A stretch of 64,000 nt of DNA from Paenibacillus xylanexedens. GTDB taxonomy: Bacteria; Bacillota; Bacilli; Paenibacillales; Paenibacillaceae. Under the pieces are notes generated by a model that worked only from the letters and a program-made list of their open reading frames with translations, did no database searches and was not told the DNA's origin. The stretch spans positions 558,001 to 622,000 of the forward strand of contig NZ_VEBF01000003.1 of assembly GCF_007676705.1 (NCBI RefSeq), given 5' to 3'. Below, one piece after another: positions 16,180 through 25,099 of this stretch; position 1 is the stretch's first letter; each line of letters begins with the position of its first letter. Made by a program: the position numbers and the translations under genes.

Positions 16180-16946
16180 TGGCCGAACCCACCATTCATT
16201 AATTCATGGAACGATTGAATCGTCCTATCCGCCAAGCGGATTTTTCCCGGTTCTCCAATGCCAATCCTATACCCCGCACCAGCCGTTCGTGCCATCTCCA
16301 TGTCTCCGTCCGTATCCCCAATGACCACAGTATGCTGCACAGATACACCCAACCGTTCACAGGCGAGCAGTAGCATATCGGGAAAAGGTTTGCCCCGCTC
16401 CACCAGATCCGTACCAATCACCACGTCAAAAAAGGAATCCAGTCCCATCCACTGTAAATGTTTAACCGCACTTGGTGTATCATCTGCCGTTACTACGCCC
16501 ATAACGATACCTTCGCTACGGCACTGCTCAAGGAATTCACGAACGCCCGGTAACGGATGTGCCGGACGATGCTTCTCCATCTCTTCCTCCGCTCGCGCCA
16601 AGCATCCCCGAACCATAATCTTGGCTTCCGCCCAGCTGAGACCCGCACGATATCCATGCCACGTCAGCACGGCATACACATCATCCATGGTTCCCATCGC
16701 AAGCGGCCCTCGCACGTCATACCCATTCATTCGGCCTTGTTCATCGTGGAATGTACCCCAGATCTGCGGAAGTTCATCTGTGTTGATACGCAGTCCTCGG
16801 ATTGCCAACTGATCTCTGAAGTCGTTCAACACACAATCGCTCCAGAATCCCCACATACCTGTAAAATCAAGCAATGTCCCGTCCTTGTCGAACAAAACGG
16901 CTTCAATCGGATTCGGTAATCCGTCCACATACGTCTCATCTTGCAT
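16176..16946 (-). CDS. HAD family hydrolase (phosphoglycolate phosphatase-like)
   Basis: A 256-residue HAD phosphatase. Motif I is VLFDKDGTLLDFTG (nucleophile Asp20, Asp22), motif II is MGVVTADDT, motif III Lys is in RGKPFPDML, and motif IV is VVIGDTDGDMEMARTAGAG. The helical cap lies between residues 30 and 130, a subclass I arrangement. These enzymes dephosphorylate small phosphate esters. Its stop overlaps the SMR start by 4 bp. A hairpin (16983-17012) separates it from the upstream solute-binding protein gene, so the coupling to the ABC genes may be partial. Confidence 0.9.
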   Translation of the reverse strand: MQDETYVDGLPNPIEAVLFDKDGTLLDFTGMWGFWSDCVLNDFRDQLAIRGLRINTDELPQIWGTFHDEQGRMNGYDVRGPLAMGTMDDVYAVLTWHGYRAGLSWAEAKIMVRGCLARAEEEMEKHRPAHPLPGVREFLEQCRSEGIVMGVVTADDTPSAVKHLQWMGLDSFFDVVIGTDLVERGKPFPDMLLLACERLGVSVQHTVVIGDTDGDMEMARTAGAGYRIGIGEPGKIRLADRTIQSFHELMNGGFGQ

Positions 16947-16982
16947 TGGTTAAACTCCTTGTCTGCGATCTTGTATGAACGG

Positions 16983-17012
16983 AAAGGACGGTACAGCATG
17001 TACCGCCCTTTT
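16983..17012 (-). terminator. Hairpin after the solute-binding protein gene
   Basis: AAAGG-a-CGGTAC pairs with GTACCG-c-CCTTT around AGCAT. The following T tract is weak on the minus strand, so read-through into the HAD gene is likely. Confidence 0.55.
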
Positions 17013-17041
17013 CGCGTGAGTCAATTGCCTGTATACGTTTC

Positions 17042-18415
17042 TTATTTCGTTACACGATCCAGTTCTTTCTGCGCTTTCTCTTTGGCTTCCTTCAGCGCTT
17101 GTTCAGCTGGCATATTATTGATCTGCACCTGATCAGCTGCATCCTTCAATGCATCATTGATTTTGCCACCCGTTGGATCCTGGAATGGAGCCGAAGCGTG
17201 AGCTGCTTGTTGCAGTGGTACGGTGATCTGTGGATTTTCCTCACTGAATTTCATGAACTCTGGATCTTGTTGAGCCGATTGACGAACTGCAATATATCCG
17301 GTGTTCATAGACCATGAAGCTGTGTTCGAAGTCTCAGAGAAATACGTAAGCCACTTGTACGCTGCCTGTTGTTGTTCAGGACTTGCAGCTGACGGAATAC
17401 CTGCCGAAATGGCACTAGCTACTGGTTTTCCTTCACCAACGCCTTCCCAGCCTGGTTGTTGCATCGCAGCGACTACGCTAAAGTCCAAGTCACCTTGGTC
17501 ACCACTAGATCCCGTGTAACCCGCTGCTTTATTCTTCATCACATCATCAATCGTTTTGTACCAGTACTCCCAGCCCTGACCTCCATAGTGAATGCCCATA
17601 ATCTTGTCTTCGTTAATCCATTTACGGAACAAGTCCCATGTCTCGATCCATTCCGGGGAGTCGATCATGACAGTTTTGCCATCGTCGCTAAGAATCTGTC
17701 CGCCCTTACCCAGCACGGCATCAATCATATTGTCTCTACCCCACATCGGTTCCCAACCGTAGAAGGTGGTCTTGCCATTCTCTTGCTTGCTCATCTTCGC
17801 AGCTGCCTCAGCCAGCTTCTCCCATGTCGTCAGACTCGCTGGATCGATTCCATTCTCCTTGAACGTATCCATGCGGTAATACATGATCTGAGTCGTACCG
17901 TACATTGGCAAAAAGTATTGCTTTCCATCCACCTGTCCCTGGTTCAGAAATGTCTGAATGAAATCGTCTTTCTTAAAATTCGGATCAGCGGCAATCATCT
18001 CATCCATAGGTGCATAATATCCTTTACGTGCCCAGTCTATATTGGAGCTGAGTACAGCGGCCGGAACCTTCTTGGAAGCAATTGCTGCTTGCAGCTTCTG
18101 TTCCGTTTCCGTGTAATCGGCTTGTACAATTCCTTTTACAACGACTTCGTTCTGGGAGGCGTTGAACGCATCAATCGTCTTTTTCATGTTATCGCCCAGA
18201 TTACCACCCAGACCATACCAGAATTCAATCTCCACCGGATCTTTCGCCTGCGCTTCGGTTCCACTGGCAGCAGCCGTCGTGCCTGATTCTGCGGGTGCTT
18301 GTGTTCCACAAGCGGTCAGCAGTGCAAAGCTGGTCGCGAGTACCAGCGACATGCCACCCTTCCAGTTCAACCTCAATCTCTTTTTCCATGTCATGCTTGC
18401 CTGACTCCAATTCAT
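17042..18415 (-). CDS. ABC transporter extracellular solute-binding protein (family 1)
   Basis: About 457 residues. A lipoprotein signal (Lys/Arg-rich n-region, then SFALLTACGTQ) anchors it outside the cell. The mature part is a family 1 solute-binding protein: IEFWYGLGGNLGDNMKKTIDAFN, YFLPMYGTTQIMYYRMDTFKENGID, AYKWLTYFSE, and a PAEQALKEAKEKAQKELDRV tail. The FWYG...N and Trp-rich middle recall UgpB-type glycerol phosphoester binders, though many sugar binders look alike. An upstream ATG gives 16 extra residues, but GGGAGG lies 8 nt before the ATG at 18415. It follows the two permease genes; no ATPase gene is nearby. Confidence 0.9.
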   Translation of the reverse strand: MNWSQASMTWKKRLRLNWKGGMSLVLATSFALLTACGTQAPAESGTTAAASGTEAQAKDPVEIEFWYGLGGNLGDNMKKTIDAFNASQNEVVVKGIVQADYTETEQKLQAAIASKKVPAAVLSSNIDWARKGYYAPMDEMIAADPNFKKDDFIQTFLNQGQVDGKQYFLPMYGTTQIMYYRMDTFKENGIDPASLTTWEKLAEAAAKMSKQENGKTTFYGWEPMWGRDNMIDAVLGKGGQILSDDGKTVMIDSPEWIETWDLFRKWINEDKIMGIHYGGQGWEYWYKTIDDVMKNKAAGYTGSSGDQGDLDFSVVAAMQQPGWEGVGEGKPVASAISAGIPSAASPEQQQAAYKWLTYFSETSNTASWSMNTGYIAVRQSAQQDPEFMKFSEENPQITVPLQQAAHASAPFQDPTGGKINDALKDAADQVQINNMPAEQALKEAKEKAQKELDRVTK

Positions 18416-18496
18416 TGTCGTTCCTCCCGTTTTAGGTGAAATGTTGGTGTTGACACGGTGCATCTGGATAGATGCCTTTGTACATGGTGATTCATA

Positions 18497-19402
18497 TCAG
18501 TTCTTGTTCACACCAGCCGTGATATTCACGCTCTGCATGATCGTCTTCTGGGTGAACAGGAAGAGAATAAGTAGTGGTGCGATGGTGAAGGCACTCGCAG
18601 CCATAATCTGTGGCCAAGCCAGTCCATATGCCCCGCCTTCTACAAAGAAGCTGCGCAGACCAGCCGATACCAGCTGCAGGTCAGGGTCTTTGGTGATGAG
18701 CATAGGCCAGAAATAGTTGTTGTATTGTTCAATGAACGTAATCAGAACCATCACAGCGAAGCTTGAGTGAACAAGCGGTGTGATAATCGTCCAGAGAATC
18801 CGGAAATGAGAGGCACCGTCCAGCTGACCGGCTTCCACCAATTCATGAGATACCTGCATGAACGCCTGACGGATCAGGAAGATCGAGAACACACTGACAC
18901 AGTTGGATACAATCAAGCCTGTGTAGGAATCCAGCAAGTTAAGTTCACTAAGTACCAGGTAACTAGGCAGATACACAGCTGTACTCGGTATCATATAACC
19001 CACGAGAATCAGGGATGTCAGTACACCTTTGAGACGGAATTTCATATGTGTCAGGGCGTACGCCATCATACTGGAGTTGACGATCTGAAATAGACAGATG
19101 GCTAACGCCACCCCGGTACTGTTCAGGATGTAACGAGCAAATGGTGCGGCATTCCAGGCATCCACGTAATTGCTCCACAGAAATGTCTCCGGCCAGAAGG
19201 TCGGCGGGAATTGCCAGATCTCATCATTGGTTTTGAATCCGCTAATGACCATCCAATAGAAGGGAAAGGCTGTACCCAGCGCGATAATGGCTAACAGAAG
19301 GTAGCGGATTATTTTACTTATTTTAAAATTCGTATGCGACACATTCTGCAACTCCTTGCGCTTCATCCGTTTAGACTTTTTGGTAGGTAATGTCATTGTC
19401 AT
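18497..19402 (-). CDS. ABC sugar/phosphoester permease, MalG/UgpE-type
   Basis: 301 residues with about six transmembrane helices. The N-terminus is basic (KKSKRMKRKELQ) before helix 1, FPFYWMVISGFKT follows, and the cytoplasmic EAA loop is EAGQLDGASHFRILWTIITPL, which contacts the ATPase. The ending (FLFTQKTIMQSVNITAGVNKN) is typical of the inner-membrane CUT1 partner. Its start overlaps the stop of the preceding permease gene by one base. Together with that permease and the solute-binding protein it forms an importer. Confidence 0.92.
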   Translation of the reverse strand: MTMTLPTKKSKRMKRKELQNVSHTNFKISKIIRYLLLAIIALGTAFPFYWMVISGFKTNDEIWQFPPTFWPETFLWSNYVDAWNAAPFARYILNSTGVALAICLFQIVNSSMMAYALTHMKFRLKGVLTSLILVGYMIPSTAVYLPSYLVLSELNLLDSYTGLIVSNCVSVFSIFLIRQAFMQVSHELVEAGQLDGASHFRILWTIITPLVHSSFAVMVLITFIEQYNNYFWPMLITKDPDLQLVSAGLRSFFVEGGAYGLAWPQIMAASAFTIAPLLILFLFTQKTIMQSVNITAGVNKN

Positions 19403-20286
19403 TAGTAGTGCACCAGACGTCTGCCCAGCAGGAACGATACTCCCGACAGCAACACGCAGATCAGAATAATCACAACGGCGATGGACGAAGCTTCACCTAC
19501 ATTAAAGGATTCGAATGCAGACTGGTAATACATGTACAGCAACGTTCTTGTTGATCCCGCCGGTCCACCCTGCGTCATGACATTGATCTGGTCATAGGCC
19601 TGCAAAGACTGGATTGTAAGAATAATCGAGAGAAAAAACGTCGTTGGTGAGATCAGCGGCAATGTGATACTTCTGAACTTGTCCCAACCGTTTGCCCCAT
19701 CGATTGAAGCTGCTTCGAGCAGATCGGAAGGTAGATTTCGTAGCGCAACGAGATAAAATACCATCGCCCACCCAATCGACTTCCAGAGCGTGACGATCAG
19801 AACGGCAACCAGTGCCCAGTCCGCGTCACGCAACCAGCCAATGGGAGATACACCTACCCAGCCGAGCATCAGATTAGCGAGTCCGACTTCTGGCTCGAAG
19901 ATCCAGGACCACGCAATGGACACCGCAACTGTCGGTGTGACCCAAGGTGAGAAGAGTAATGTCCGGAAGATGCCCGATGATTTGATTTTGCTATTCATGA
20001 GCATCGCAAGTGCCAATCCGCCCACAATGGTTGGGATCACGCTCCCCAGTCCGAATAACAAGGTGACTTTCAGTGACCGATAGAATTCGGAATTCGTCAG
20101 CAGATAAGTGTAATTGTCCAACCCAACGAACAGCTTGTCCGGGCTCATGAAATCCCAATCGGTGAAACTGAGATAAACGATATATCCCAGAGGTCCCAGC
20201 CAGAAGATCAGCAATGGGATTAGAGCTGGCAGCGTGAATAGGACCGCCTCAGACTCCCTCCATAGTTTTAAACGCAATTCCCCCAC
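19402..20286 (-). CDS. ABC sugar/phosphoester permease, MalF/UgpA-type
   Basis: 294 residues and about six transmembrane helices. Recognisable CUT1 elements are LIPLLIFWLGPLGYIVYLSF near the N-terminus, VGLDNYTYLLT, and the EAA loop EAASIDGANGWDKFRSITLPLI. It is the first gene of the importer cluster and faces the GbsR-like regulator across a 190-bp region containing a 20-bp inverted repeat. The importer lacks its own ATPase and presumably uses a shared MsmX/UgpC-like subunit encoded elsewhere. Confidence 0.92.
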   Translation of the reverse strand: MGELRLKLWRESEAVLFTLPALIPLLIFWLGPLGYIVYLSFTDWDFMSPDKLFVGLDNYTYLLTNSEFYRSLKVTLLFGLGSVIPTIVGGLALAMLMNSKIKSSGIFRTLLFSPWVTPTVAVSIAWSWIFEPEVGLANLMLGWVGVSPIGWLRDADWALVAVLIVTLWKSIGWAMVFYLVALRNLPSDLLEAASIDGANGWDKFRSITLPLISPTTFFLSIILTIQSLQAYDQINVMTQGGPAGSTRTLLYMYYQSAFESFNVGEASSIAVVIILICVLLSGVSFLLGRRLVHY

Positions 20287-20353
20287 TCCTTACTGTCCAA
20301 ATTTTCTTTAATGATTGGGAAATTTTCGAGTATAATCAGCATTTTTTCTATTC

Positions 20354-20373
20354 TGTACAAAATTGATTGTACA
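20354..20373. promoter_or_regulatory. Candidate operator, TGTACAA inverted repeat
   Basis: TGTACAA-AATTGA-TTGTACA is a perfect 7-bp inverted repeat with a 6-nt spacer, roughly midway in the divergent region between the importer operon and the GbsR-like gene. A dimeric winged-helix protein such as the neighbouring regulator could bind it. Confidence 0.55.
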
Positions 20374-20476
20374 CTCGTATTGAAAAATCTAATTCCGGCT
20401 TATGTTAAACTTCGAGCAAGTCATGTAAAATATGAAGAGGCTAGTGGGAACGCTATCATAAACCAGAGGTGACATT

Positions 20477-21052
20477 GTGGGAAAAGAAACTGCCGGGAAC
20501 CCGAATCATTCTTCGTTACCCGATCGGCATGCGCTGAGGGAGAGAGTCATTGAGGCTATCGCCAATACGATGGATCTGTATGGAGTTAATCATACGTTTG
20601 GCAAATTGTACGGCATCATGTATTTTGAGGATCGACCGATGACACTTGAAGAAATGAAGAATTCAATGAATATGAGTAAGAGCAACATGAGCTACGCGGT
20701 TCGTTCGCTTACAGAATCACAGATGATTTATAAACTGGAGGAAAAGAAGGAGCGTCAGGATCAGTATCTGGCTGAGACCGATTTCTATCGTACATTTCAG
20801 AACTTCTTCGGTTCCAAGCTGCAACGGGAAGTGGATGTGATGTTAGAAGGCATTCGTGAGGTCATCCCTGACCTGTCGGCAATGATCCTTTCGGAACATA
20901 CCTCTTCCGAAGATCGAGATGATGCGCTGCGTGATCTGCACAAACTTCAACATGCGGAGCAGTATTATGTGTGGCTCCAAGGATTCGTGGATCAGTTGCG
21001 CGACGGTAAATTTTACGGAAATAACACTTTGCAAACTACCGATAAGGAGTAG
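20477..21052 (+). CDS. GbsR/MarR-like transcriptional regulator
   Basis: 191 residues with a GTG start 6 nt after an AGAGGTG site. The winged helix covers GKLYGIMYFEDRPMTLEEMKNSMNMSKSNMSYAVRSLTE, which closely resembles GbsR-family regulators of glycine betaine and choline genes, followed by a C-terminal helical dimerisation part (NFFGSKLQREVDVMLEGIREV). GbsR proteins are repressors released by small ligands. Here it is divergent from an ABC importer rather than from gbsAB, so it probably controls that importer; the ligand is unknown. Confidence 0.85.
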   Translation: MGKETAGNPNHSSLPDRHALRERVIEAIANTMDLYGVNHTFGKLYGIMYFEDRPMTLEEMKNSMNMSKSNMSYAVRSLTESQMIYKLEEKKERQDQYLAETDFYRTFQNFFGSKLQREVDVMLEGIREVIPDLSAMILSEHTSSEDRDDALRDLHKLQHAEQYYVWLQGFVDQLRDGKFYGNNTLQTTDKE

Positions 21053-21177
21053 TTCGAAAGGGATAAACGTACCACTCCTCTATAATTTCGTTCAGATGCA
21101 CAATATGGATATCGGGTAGAATGATCATCAGAGAAGATGTACATTCTGCATGATGAGGTGGAAGGGGAGGAGCTCCG

Positions 21178-22224
21178 TTGTTACAGCTTTCGGAAAAACA
21201 GGCACAGGATATTGTCGATAAAATGATGCAGGACATTCCATACAACATCAACATTATGAATGAGCATGGCATTATTATTGGAAGCGGGCAGAAGGAACGT
21301 GTGGGCACGATTCATCAGGGAGCTGTCCGCGCGTTGACGACAGGAAGCAGAATTGAAGTCTGGCAGGATGGCACACTTGAGAAAATGGGCACCAATGAGC
21401 CGATTATAATCAATCAGCAGCATGTCGGAGTCATTGGCATATCCGGTCATCCGGATGAAGTTCGGCCATTCTGCAACATCGTGCGCACCACCGTATCCCT
21501 CCTGATCGAACAGCGTAATCAATTGGAAAGTATGGCCCATGAAGCTTCACGTAAAAAAGCCTTTATCGAACGACTGTTGAAGCAGCCCGGTTCCTACTCA
21601 CAAAAGGTCAAAAAAGAAGCTCTGCAATACCGTATTGATCTGCAATTGCCAACCGTTCTTCTATATATCCGTTTTCCCAGGATATCGATGGAGGCGGACA
21701 CTGAGATCAACCGAATATTGCTCCAGGTTCCTTCATTCTCTGTTGAAGGTGATGGAGATACGCAGATCATCCTCATTCAGAATGAAGCAGACTTGGATCC
21801 AATGATCCAGCGTTTGAGTCAGTTTACACCCGAAGCATTCATCGCGATCAGCCAAAAAGAAGCGAATATCGCCACCGGTTATGGACAGGCCCGGTCTGTG
21901 ATGAACATCCTGTTGGCACTTCAGCCAGCTTCACCGATCATCCGGTATGAAGATGTGCCTTTCCTGGTGCGATTCAGCGCGGCTGATCTAACACCGTATG
22001 CCAACATCGTCAGCAAACTTGAAGATACAGCTGATCTGCTGGACACACTACGCAGCTTCATCCATCATAACGGCAGTATGAGCACGACAGCAGATCATCT
22101 CAATATTCACCGCAATACGCTTCAATATCGGCTCAAACGCATACAGACCCTTACCGGCAAAGACCCTCGCAACTGGCTGGAGCTCATCGAGCTTACCCAT
22201 GGACTACTCGCGTTCTATCAGTAG
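21178..22224 (+). CDS. cdaR: CdaR-type sugar diacid/glycerate regulator
   Basis: 348 residues. The N-terminal domain (LSEKQAQDIVDKMMQDIPYNINIMNEHGIIIGSG, DGTLEKMGTNEPIIINQQHVGVIGISGHPDEVRPF) is the putative sugar diacid recognition fold, and the C-terminus is a PucR-type HTH (MSTTADHLNIHRNTLQYRLKRIQTLTG). CdaR activates glycerate, glucarate and galactarate genes. The start is a TTG at 21178, 7 nt after GGAGG; the start is well supported because the protein begins LLQLSEKQAQ as in the family. The convergent neighbours are glycerate kinase and a GntP permease, exactly the genes this regulator should govern. Confidence 0.9.
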   Translation: MLQLSEKQAQDIVDKMMQDIPYNINIMNEHGIIIGSGQKERVGTIHQGAVRALTTGSRIEVWQDGTLEKMGTNEPIIINQQHVGVIGISGHPDEVRPFCNIVRTTVSLLIEQRNQLESMAHEASRKKAFIERLLKQPGSYSQKVKKEALQYRIDLQLPTVLLYIRFPRISMEADTEINRILLQVPSFSVEGDGDTQIILIQNEADLDPMIQRLSQFTPEAFIAISQKEANIATGYGQARSVMNILLALQPASPIIRYEDVPFLVRFSAADLTPYANIVSKLEDTADLLDTLRSFIHHNGSMSTTADHLNIHRNTLQYRLKRIQTLTGKDPRNWLELIELTHGLLAFYQ

Positions 22225-22248
22225 GGTTAGAACAACTTCGAAAATGGC

Positions 22249-22303
22249 AAAAGACGAGAAACAGATCACCTGATTTCAGGCATATCCATATCCCGTCTTT
22301 TTT
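22249..22303. terminator. Terminator between cdaR and glycerate kinase
   Basis: AAAAGACG (22249-22256) pairs with CGTCTTTT (22294-22301) with an inner CCTG-ATTT-CAGG hairpin, followed by TTTTC on the plus strand. It can serve both convergent genes. Confidence 0.65.
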
Positions 22304-22326
22304 CACATCGCATTCCGATACAATCC

Positions 22327-22356
22327 CGTACGATCTCGTACGATCTCGTACGCTCC
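22327..22356. repeat. Short tandem repeat, CGTACGATCT decamer
   Basis: Two perfect CGTACGATCT units are followed by a third diverged copy (CGTACGCTCC). It lies just before the glycerate kinase stop, in the intergenic region; likely a replication-slippage product. Confidence 0.7.
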
Positions 22357-22369
22357 GATTCTCACTGAC

Positions 22370-23536
22370 TTAAGATATCAGACCCAGTTTCAGCACTCTT
22401 GCAATATTCTCCGTTGTTCGCTCCACATTCTCCGGGCCTTCTCGCAATAGTCTCTCCAGATCTGATGCCCCAGGCACAATACCAAATATGGCATCAATGC
22501 CTTCCGCGTACAGGGTGTCGATTCCTTCGCCCACACAGCCTGCAATAGCAATCACAGGTTTACCTGCTTCCTTCGCTGCCCGAGCAACGCCATAGGGGGT
22601 CTTGCCAAATTTCGTTTGGTAGTCGATACCGCCTTCCCCCGTAAATACCACATCCGCAGCAATCAACTTTTCACGCAACCCGGTATATTCAATGACAATT
22701 TCAATTCCTTTACGTAATACCGCCTGTGTAAAAATCAAAAGTCCCGCACCCAAACCGCCAGCTGCACCGGCACCCGGCACATCACGGATATCTTTGTGGA
22801 GCTGCTGTTTCACCACATCTGCATAATGGGACAGGTTCGCATCCAGCTGCTCAACCATCTCTGGGGTGGCCCCTTTCTGTGGTCCAAACACCCTCGATGC
22901 GCCATGCTCCCCAGAGAGTGGATTAGTCACATCACAGGCCACAATGAACTCCACTTCCTGCAAACGCTCATCCAGACCGGTTACATCAATCTGAGTCAGT
23001 TGATCCAAAGCCCCGCCCCCACGCGCAAGCGGATGACCCTCTGCATCCAGAAACTTGGCGCCAAGCGCTTCAGCCATGCCAGCACCACCATCATTGGTCG
23101 CACTGCCACCAATGCCGATGATGATTTTGCGTATGCCCAGATCCAAACACGCTCGAATCAACTCACCCGTCCCATAGGTTGTTGTACGCAGTGGGTCCCG
23201 AGTTTCCTTGGTAACCAGATGTATACCACTGGCGGATGCCATCTCAATGGCTGCCGTTGTTCCATCACCCAGAATGCCATACTGGGCAGTGACTGTCTGG
23301 CCCAATGGCCCGCTTACCTTTTGCTGGTGAAGGACACCACCGGAAGCATCCACAAGGGACTGCACAGTCCCTTCGCCCCCATCCGCCATAGGTACATGAA
23401 TATATCCTGCGGTCGGGTATATTTTCCGCAATCCTTTTTCCATCGCGATACATACTTCTTTGGCTGTCATGCTTTCCTTGAACGAATCCGGTGCCAACAC
23501 AAAAGTCTGCTCTTTAGTCTTTCCAGCTTCTCTCAT
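22370..23536 (-). CDS. garK: Glycerate kinase (GarK/GlxK type)
   Basis: About 388 residues, the usual length of the type 2 glycerate kinase fold. Signatures are FVLAPDSFKESMTAKEV at the N-terminus, HVPMADGGEGTVQSL, IEMASASGIHLV, IGIGGSATNDGGAGMAEALG, and VFTGEGGIDYQTKFGKTPYGVAR. It phosphorylates D-glycerate to 2- or 3-phosphoglycerate for entry into glycolysis. A six-residue upstream extension exists, but GGAG lies 8 nt before the ATG at 23536. It follows the GntP permease by a few bases and is thus in an operon with it, opposite the CdaR-type regulator. Confidence 0.93.
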   Translation of the reverse strand: MREAGKTKEQTFVLAPDSFKESMTAKEVCIAMEKGLRKIYPTAGYIHVPMADGGEGTVQSLVDASGGVLHQQKVSGPLGQTVTAQYGILGDGTTAAIEMASASGIHLVTKETRDPLRTTTYGTGELIRACLDLGIRKIIIGIGGSATNDGGAGMAEALGAKFLDAEGHPLARGGGALDQLTQIDVTGLDERLQEVEFIVACDVTNPLSGEHGASRVFGPQKGATPEMVEQLDANLSHYADVVKQQLHKDIRDVPGAGAAGGLGAGLLIFTQAVLRKGIEIVIEYTGLREKLIAADVVFTGEGGIDYQTKFGKTPYGVARAAKEAGKPVIAIAGCVGEGIDTLYAEGIDAIFGIVPGASDLERLLREGPENVERTTENIARVLKLGLIS

Positions 23537-23558
23537 CGCTCTCACTCCATCCATTAGA

Positions 23559-24854
23559 TTAAAGGATAAATCCGTACAGTAACGTCGCTACGATAGCCAT
23601 CGTGCCACCCACAATCGCTTCATATGGAATAACGCCCATCCGCTGACGAATCGTCATCTTCATGCTATCTGCCGACACGTGGAAGTAATTGCCCTGTGGT
23701 AGAGAATCGATAACGGTCGCCCCAGTGTGTACCATCACGGCAGCTGCCAGCGGCGCTGTGCCCATGTTCAGGATGGCATCACCGAATGAGCCTGTTGCCA
23801 GAATAACTCCCGTCGACGTCGAAGCCGTTGCTGCCGCCATCAGAATACCCGCAATTGGTGCGAGGAAGGTACCGGATATTCCGGATGCCTCAATCAGACC
23901 AACCACCTGACCTGACAGATCTGAAGCAGAGATGAGTCCTGCGATTCCTCCTGCACCTACCAGAATGAGTACGGTTGCTGTCATTTTATTTAATCCTGCG
24001 GTTGAATATTGCACGATGTTTCTGCCTTGTCCCATCGCCAGCATACCGATAATTCCTGCAATCGGCAGGATATACATCGCATCCACTTTGAACGCGGACA
24101 ATGCTTCGATGCCCGCAATAGAGCCAATGGGATTGATCATTAACAGAATGATCGCAACCAATGGGGCAACAATGGCTTTGCCCAGTGGAGGATATTGAGA
24201 TGTATCTACTTCCCCCTGATCTGCTTCCTGATCGGTAACCATCACACCCTTGTTTTTGAGCATTGAAGCTACGATAACGGTTACAATTAATCCGCAGATG
24301 GCAGGAATGACTCCAGCCAACATGACGTTGCTCAGATCCAGGTCGAACCCTCGCGCTGCTGCAATCGTATTGGGATTCGGGGAGATAATATTCCCCGCCT
24401 TACCACCACCCGATAAGGCCAGCAGCAGGGCCAATTTGGATATGCCCATTTTATTACCTACAGATAATGCAATCGGTGCAACGATCAGCACGGCTACAGG
24501 GATGAACACTCCAACAGCGGTAATAATCATCGTGGCCAGTGCGAGCGCCAGAATGGCCTTGCTTCCACCAAATTTTCGTACAATAGCTTGGGCTATCGTC
24601 TCCGCTGCTCCCGATTCCATCATCACACCTGCAAGCACCCCGGCTGCCAGTACGCGAAGTACGGTTCCCATGACACTTTGTGTGCCATCCACCAGTATAT
24701 TTACGGTCTCTTCCAGGTTCGCTCCACCAATTAAAGCGCCTACAATCGCACCCAGAAATAAAGAATAGACCGGATTCAACTTCCTCAAAATCAAAATAAT
24801 CGCAATAGCCAGTCCTGCCAACGCGCCAATCCAGCTAATTGTTAATGCTTCCAT
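23559..24854 (-). CDS. GntP family permease (gluconate/glycerate:H+ symporter-like)
   Basis: About 431 residues with 12-13 hydrophobic helices. GntP landmarks are LNPVYSLFLGAIVGALIGG, SGGGKAGNIISPNPNTIAAARGF, and AIVLVGAGGIAGLISASDLS. Close relatives carry gluconate or glycerate; adjacency to glycerate kinase and a CdaR regulator suggests glycerate. GGGGGG precedes the ATG at 24854; the longer ORF adds 7 residues without a site. A TATAAT-like -10 without a good -35 and a palindrome about 40 bp further upstream suggest activator-dependent transcription. Confidence 0.9.
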   Translation of the reverse strand: MEALTISWIGALAGLAIAIILILRKLNPVYSLFLGAIVGALIGGANLEETVNILVDGTQSVMGTVLRVLAAGVLAGVMMESGAAETIAQAIVRKFGGSKAILALALATMIITAVGVFIPVAVLIVAPIALSVGNKMGISKLALLLALSGGGKAGNIISPNPNTIAAARGFDLDLSNVMLAGVIPAICGLIVTVIVASMLKNKGVMVTDQEADQGEVDTSQYPPLGKAIVAPLVAIILLMINPIGSIAGIEALSAFKVDAMYILPIAGIIGMLAMGQGRNIVQYSTAGLNKMTATVLILVGAGGIAGLISASDLSGQVVGLIEASGISGTFLAPIAGILMAAATASTSTGVILATGSFGDAILNMGTAPLAAAVMVHTGATVIDSLPQGNYFHVSADSMKMTIRQRMGVIPYEAIVGGTMAIVATLLYGFIL

Positions 24855-24891
24855 TGTCAATTGCCCCCCATGCACTTGTTGAACACGCTTT

Positions 24892-24958
24892 CATTATAGA
24901 TGCTGGAGGCTAGAATAAATATTGATGAAAGGACGAAATTCATTGTGCATATGCACAA
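24892..24958 (-). promoter_or_regulatory. GntP promoter with 16-bp palindrome, candidate CdaR site
   Basis: TTGTGCATATGCACAA at 24943-24958 is a perfect 16-bp palindrome. On the minus strand a TATAAT (24897-24892) follows about 45 bp later and lacks a good -35 hexamer. The palindrome's position is that of a class I/II activator site. No equivalent perfect palindrome was seen before cdaR itself. Confidence 0.55.
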
Positions 24959-25021
24959 CAAGAAGGGCGAAGGTTGATTTCGGCCGATCATCACCATCAT
25001 CATCGTTCATATGAAGCACAC

Positions 25022-25062
25022 AAACAGCCTGTTGCCTCGTAATCCTTAGCAGCAGGCTGTTT
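25022..25062 (-). terminator. Intrinsic terminator after the papain-like gene
   Basis: A 14-bp stem with one mismatch (AAACAGCCTGTTGC with GCAGCAGGCTGTTT) flanks a 13-nt loop, located downstream of the minus-strand gene at 25100-25654. The T tract is short (TTTG). Confidence 0.55.
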
Positions 25063-25099
25063 CATGGTTGGCATTGGGGTTGTTGGATTCTTTCCTACC

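Noticed and set aside
17456..18286. 276-codon plus-strand ORF opposite the solute-binding protein gene
   Set aside because: Fully antisense to a clear solute-binding protein; composition unlike real proteins.
22796..23557. 253-codon plus-strand ORF opposite glycerate kinase
   Set aside because: It is the shadow of a conserved kinase gene; composition is random and Cys/His-rich, with no site.
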